This document shows, piece by piece, positions 60,624-64,000 of a stretch of 64,000 bases of DNA (within the stretch, counting starts at the first letter, position 1; every line of letters begins with the position of its first letter). The notes below the pieces were generated by a model. The model saw only the letters and a program-made list of their open reading frames with translations. It ran no database searches and had not been told where the DNA came from. This DNA comes from Tectiglobus sp965223355. GTDB lineage: Bacteria > Pseudomonadota > Alphaproteobacteria > Rhizobiales > Hyphomicrobiaceae. The translations under genes were made by a program, and so were the position numbers. The stretch lies in contig CBDCWE010000003.1 in NCBI GenBank assembly GCA_965223355.1, positions 4,960,001-5,024,000 of the forward strand. The letters are read 5' to 3'.

Positions 60624-61952
60624 ATGAAGTATCACGCCTACGAACTGGCCCACGCTCTCGTTTCACCAATGCGCTTGTTTGCCAAGGGCTTACGCTTTCA
60701 AATTGACTTTCCGCTTAATCCGATTTCGGCAACACCATTCGGCAAAACTATTTCTGCGGCCTGTCAGGTCTTCGAAGATGTCACCCGACGCTACGGCAAA
60801 CCGGATTGGGACATCAACGCCACGTCGGTCAACGGTCGCGCCGTTCCCGTTGAAATCGAACAGGCCCTGTTCAAACCGTTTTGCGAACTGATCCACTTCA
60901 AGCGTCAATTGCCGGTCAGCCATCACCGCCGGGACCCGAAAGTGCTGATTGTCGCGCCAATGTCGGGCCACTACGCAACTTTGCTGCGCGGCACGGTCAA
61001 CGCGATGCTGCCGGAACATGACGTCTATGTCACCGACTGGATCGACGCCCGCGAGGTACCGGTGTTCCAGGGCCGCTTCGACCTCGACGACTTTATCGAT
61101 TACGTCATCGAATTCTGCGAATTCCTCGGACCCCACACCCATGTCATAGCGGTTTGCCAACCGGCCGTGCCGGTGCTGGCGGCAACGGCGCTGATGGCCT
61201 CACGTGATCACGCCGCCCAACCGGCATCCCTGACCTTGATGGGTGGGCCGATCGATACCCGCCGCAACCCGACGGTGGTCAACGATCTGGCCGCAACGCG
61301 ACCAATCGAGTGGTTCGAGCGCAACGTCATTTCCTCGGTGCCCTGGCCCAACGCCGGCATGCTGCGCCGGGTCTATCCCGGTTTCATCCAGCTGACCGGC
61401 TTCATGACCATGAACCTCGACCGGCACCGCAAGGCGCACTGGGAATTGTTCGACAATCTCGTCAAGGGCGACTGCGATTCGGTGGCCCAGCACCGCAAGT
61501 TCTATGACGAGTATCTCGCCGTGATGGATCTGCCGGCCGAATTTTACCTGCACACCGTACGCACCGCCTTCCAGGAACACGCGCTGCCGAAGGGCGAGAT
61601 GCGCCATCGCGGTGAACGCGTCGATTGTGGCGCGATCACCAAGACCGCGCTGATGACGGTTGAAGGTGAAAACGACGATATTTGCGGGCTCGGCCAAACC
61701 CAGGCCGCACACGACCTCTGTATCAACGTTCCCGAGGACGAACACTTCCACTATGTGCAGCCGGGTGTCGGCCATTACGGCGTCTTCAACGGCACCCGCT
61801 GGCGCACGGAAATTCAACCGCGCATTCGCGATATGATCCGCTCGATCGACCAAAAGCGGCGCCGCGAACAAGCCATCGAGCCGATCATCCAGGCGGCAAC
61901 AGGCATGCACGCCACGACACCGGTCGCCCTGCCGAGCAGCAGCCTGCATTGA
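60624..61952 (+). CDS. phaZ: Intracellular polyhydroxyalkanoate depolymerase
   Basis: 442 residues from ATG 60624 (MKYHAYELAHALVSPMRLFA), the typical start of PhaZ1-type intracellular PHB depolymerases. The nucleophile is Cys in HVIAVCQPAVPVLAA, which replaces the lipase box. The C-terminal YVQPGVGHYGVFNGTRWR carries the catalytic His. It breaks down stored PHB granules to monomers/oligomers. No other pha gene is next to it. Confidence 0.92.
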   Translation: MKYHAYELAHALVSPMRLFAKGLRFQIDFPLNPISATPFGKTISAACQVFEDVTRRYGKPDWDINATSVNGRAVPVEIEQALFKPFCELIHFKRQLPVSHHRRDPKVLIVAPMSGHYATLLRGTVNAMLPEHDVYVTDWIDAREVPVFQGRFDLDDFIDYVIEFCEFLGPHTHVIAVCQPAVPVLAATALMASRDHAAQPASLTLMGGPIDTRRNPTVVNDLAATRPIEWFERNVISSVPWPNAGMLRRVYPGFIQLTGFMTMNLDRHRKAHWELFDNLVKGDCDSVAQHRKFYDEYLAVMDLPAEFYLHTVRTAFQEHALPKGEMRHRGERVDCGAITKTALMTVEGENDDICGLGQTQAAHDLCINVPEDEHFHYVQPGVGHYGVFNGTRWRTEIQPRIRDMIRSIDQKRRREQAIEPIIQAATGMHATTPVALPSSSLH

Positions 61953-62015
61953 TCGCCAACGTCGCCGGCGTTTGCCAATCTGCGAGTTTTGAGCAGCCTG
62001 GGTCCGCAAAGTCGG

Positions 62016-62154
62016 CTAGAGCAACCTGCCTTTATTCGGAATCGGAACGATCCCGAATAAAGGCAGAAAGTTGCTCGCCTCTAAAGTGGCGATCATCTTT
62101 GTGCTTTAAGTTGGAACCGCAATAGCGGTTCCAACTTAAAGCACGATGATCTAG
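62016..62154 (-). repeat. R1 double-hairpin repeat, copy 8
   Basis: Full 139-bp copy in inverse orientation, bounded by CTAG at 62016-62019 and 62151-62154, in the gap between phaZ and the SDR gene. The bases just after the right CTAG (ATCATTG) look like the start of another R1 copy in direct orientation, perhaps by chance. Confidence 0.92.
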
Positions 62155-62305
62155 ATCATTGCCGCATGAGGCGGGTCGACCCAGCCGGTCCACTGCCCGG
62201 CCCGGCCGCCTCGGGCAAGCCTGGCCTCGGGTGGCCAACAGTGGCCGGGCGGGAAAGCGGGCTGGTTCGAGCGAACTCTGAAGGCGATAAAGTTGGCGGC
62301 CGTTC

Positions 62306-63202
62306 TTGAATTACATCGCTGTGAGCGTGCCGCCCCAGCATCGGTTGATTGATTTGGACAAGGTTGTACTCGTCACCGGCGGTTCTTCCGGCATTGGCCG
62401 CGCCACCTGCCGGCTGTTGGTCGATCAGGGCTGGCGCGTCTACGGTGCGAGCCGCCGCGCGATACCGGAGGTCGCCGGGCCAAAAGTCGCCAGGACGGAG
62501 GTTACCTGGCGCCATCTCACGATGGACGTCACGGATGAGGCCGCCATCGCAGCGGCGATGACAACACTCAGCGATGAGGCCGGCCGCCTCGATGCCGTCG
62601 TCCACTGCGCCGGCGAGAGTTTCGTTGCGCCGATCGAAGAGGCATCGATCGCGGAGGTCCAACGCCATTTCGACCTGAACGTATTCGGCACGGTCCGCGT
62701 TCTCCAGGCGGTGTTGCCGGTCATGCGCGCCCAGCGCCATGGCAAACTGATCGTCATCGGCTCGATTGGCGGCCTGATCGGGCTGCCGTTCCACGGCTAT
62801 TACTCGGCCGGCAAGTTCGCGCTCGACGGCCTGATCGAGGCGTTGCGCCCCGAGATCAAGCCCTTCGGCATCGATGCGACCGTGCTGCATCCGGGCGACA
62901 TCGACACCGAAATCGGCCAGAACCGTGTCGCAACGGCCCAAACCGATGCCGGTTCGCCTTATCACGCGGCCTACCAGCGAGCCGTCGCCTCCTACGCCGC
63001 CGCCGAGCAGGCCGGCAGCCACCCCGATCTCGTCGCCAAGGAAATCGCGCGCCTGCTGGCCAAACCGCACATGCCGGTCCGCGCGCTGGCCGGCAAGTCG
63101 ATCGAAAAACTCGGCGTCGTCGCCAAACGTCTGCTGCCGTCGCGCCAGTTCGAATACGTCATGGCCCGCGCCTACGGACCGGGCACCAAAGACAAAGACT
63201 GA
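62306..63202 (+). CDS. Short-chain dehydrogenase/reductase
   Basis: About 298 residues. The NAD(P) motif is VLVTGGSSGIGRATCRLL, the NNAG equivalent is HCAGES, Ser lies in VIGSIGGL and the catalytic YxxxK is YYSAGK. The start is uncertain: TTG 62306 or GTG 62321. The family is close to the 17-beta-hydroxysteroid-dehydrogenase-like classical SDRs. The substrate is unknown. Confidence 0.85.
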   Translation: MNYIAVSVPPQHRLIDLDKVVLVTGGSSGIGRATCRLLVDQGWRVYGASRRAIPEVAGPKVARTEVTWRHLTMDVTDEAAIAAAMTTLSDEAGRLDAVVHCAGESFVAPIEEASIAEVQRHFDLNVFGTVRVLQAVLPVMRAQRHGKLIVIGSIGGLIGLPFHGYYSAGKFALDGLIEALRPEIKPFGIDATVLHPGDIDTEIGQNRVATAQTDAGSPYHAAYQRAVASYAAAEQAGSHPDLVAKEIARLLAKPHMPVRALAGKSIEKLGVVAKRLLPSRQFEYVMARAYGPGTKDKD

Positions 63203-63277
63203 CGCGATGCCGGCTGGCGGCTCGCAGAATTTTCCGGCAGAATTTTCCGACGGTGTCGCATTCACCGCGCGAAGCCG

Positions 63278-64000
63278 TCACCGCGCGGCATCATCGTGCG
63301 CACGGGCAGCAGCCAGCAGCGCCTCGGGATCGGAAACGCCGTAGTCCGTGCGCGCCGCCGCAATCGTCACGTAACCATCGAGCAGGTCACGGCCGATCGC
63401 CGCCGGCGCCCTGTTGCGGGCCGCGCCGAAGCCGCCGGCGCCCGGGGTCACGAGATCGACCACCGAACCACCCGGAACATCGAACGCCCCCTTCGAGGGC
63501 AGCGCCCGCGACTTGCCGTCCGGCGTGTTGAGGATCACCGTTGCCGGCGCGCCGGCCTTGCCGCCCTGCAAACCGAACGGCGGTGAGGTCATGCGCTCCA
63601 TACACAACGAGCCGACCGCCTCGGCCGCCGCCAATAGCCGCCAGATCCGTCGCGCCGCGCATCCGCCGCGATATTGCCCGGCGCCGCCGCTGTCCGGCAC
63701 GATCTCATAGCGTTCGACACGCAGCGGAAACGCCATCTCGATCACCTCGATCGGCGTGTTCATGGTGTTGGAGATCGCGCTTGCAATAACGTTGATGCCG
63801 TCCTTGTTGGGCCGCGCGCCGAAACCACCCTTGATGGTCTCGTAGGACACGTAGCGCCGGTTGGTGCGCGGATCGAGACCGCCGAATGTCAGGATTGCCG
63901 ACGTGCCCTGGCTACAGGCCATCACCTGGTCCGGCCAGAACTCGGCGAGTGCGCCCATCACCATATCGGCGGTGCGATGCGACATCTCATGGTTCGAATA
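63278..64000 (-). CDS. Hydantoinase B/oxoprolinase family protein, partial (N-terminus outside window)
   Basis: The last ~240 residues of a HyuB-type protein, with NHEMSHRTADMVMGALAE, PDSGGAGQYRGGCAARRI and TPGAGGFGAARNRAPAA as typical C-terminal motifs. Known members are ATP-dependent N-methylhydantoinase or 5-oxoprolinase subunits and acetophenone carboxylase subunits, usually with a HyuA partner, which is expected outside the window. The substrate cannot be told from this fragment. Confidence 0.85.
   Translation of the reverse strand, partial: YSNHEMSHRTADMVMGALAEFWPDQVMACSQGTSAILTFGGLDPRTNRRYVSYETIKGGFGARPNKDGINVIASAISNTMNTPIEVIEMAFPLRVERYEIVPDSGGAGQYRGGCAARRIWRLLAAAEAVGSLCMERMTSPPFGLQGGKAGAPATVILNTPDGKSRALPSKGAFDVPGGSVVDLVTPGAGGFGAARNRAPAAIGRDLLDGYVTIAAARTDYGVSDPEALLAAARAHDDAAR

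Noticed and set aside
60130..60669. A 179-residue minus-strand reading frame across the recJ-phaZ gap
   Set aside because: It has no recognisable domain, overlaps the beginnings of both recJ and phaZ, is Arg/Ser/Pro-rich as expected of chance frames in GC-rich DNA, and lacks a ribosome-binding site.

Overview
The window looks like chromosomal DNA of an alphaproteobacterium, probably of the Hyphomicrobiales/Rhizobiales-Rhodobacterales type. The basis is the glpVSTP-type glycerol ABC transporter beside glpR-glpD, the ppiC-like gene followed by argJ, a ComF/GrxC/nitrilase/DUF1178 housekeeping block, and an uptake-hydrogenase cluster ordered much like that of Rhodobacter capsulatus (hupT-U-V-hypF). 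The species cannot be named from the sequence. A tRNA-Sec gene (selC) shows that the organism uses selenocysteine.

Layout. 1-7.5 kb: glycerol uptake (glpP fragment, glpT, glpS, glpV, minus strand), divergent from glpR and glpD. 7.8-15.1 kb: glycine betaine/choline module (betA, proX, proW, proV and a decayed first gene), divergent from a LacI-type regulator with a perfect palindromic operator between them. 15.4-19.9 kb: a cytochrome P450, a glutamine amidotransferase/SDR/LysR operon and a DUF1127 gene. 20-33.3 kb: mostly housekeeping (secA, ppiC-like, argJ, TPMT-like, NUDIX, methyltransferase, comF, grxC, nitrilase, DUF1178), then a broken cytochrome c' gene and a CueR-cytochrome c operon. 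33.7 kb: selC. 34.2-56.1 kb: a complete [NiFe] uptake-hydrogenase locus on the minus strand, hupS-L-(small ORF)-C / D-F-G-H-I-J-K-hypA-B-C-D-E-X-hupR-T-U-V-hypF. 56.4-58.1 kb: IS256 and IS200 remnants and tRNA-Glu. 58.3-64 kb: recJ, phaZ, an SDR and a hydantoinase B fragment.

How the hup locus works together: HupSL is the H2-oxidising enzyme and HupC its cytochrome b anchor. HupD/F/G/H/I/J/K and HypA-F,X build the NiFe(CN)2CO centre. HupUV senses H2 and signals through the kinase HupT to the NtrC-type regulator HupR. A consensus sigma-54 promoter with a near-consensus IHF site lies directly upstream of hupS, as expected for HupR control. Extensive stop/start overlaps indicate translational coupling through the locus.

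The least expected feature is a set of at least five families of short, non-coding, inverted-repeat elements, here named R1 to R5. Three families (R1, R2, R3) are bounded by CTAG on both sides. Several sit exactly on TAG stop codons (glpD, secA, argJ, hupV), so the insertion site itself restores the stop. One R1 copy is nested inside an R5 copy, and R1 and R2 abut at a shared CTAG. R1 is a 139-bp double hairpin with seven full-length copies, one 60-bp internal-deletion copy and one degenerate copy in 64 kb.
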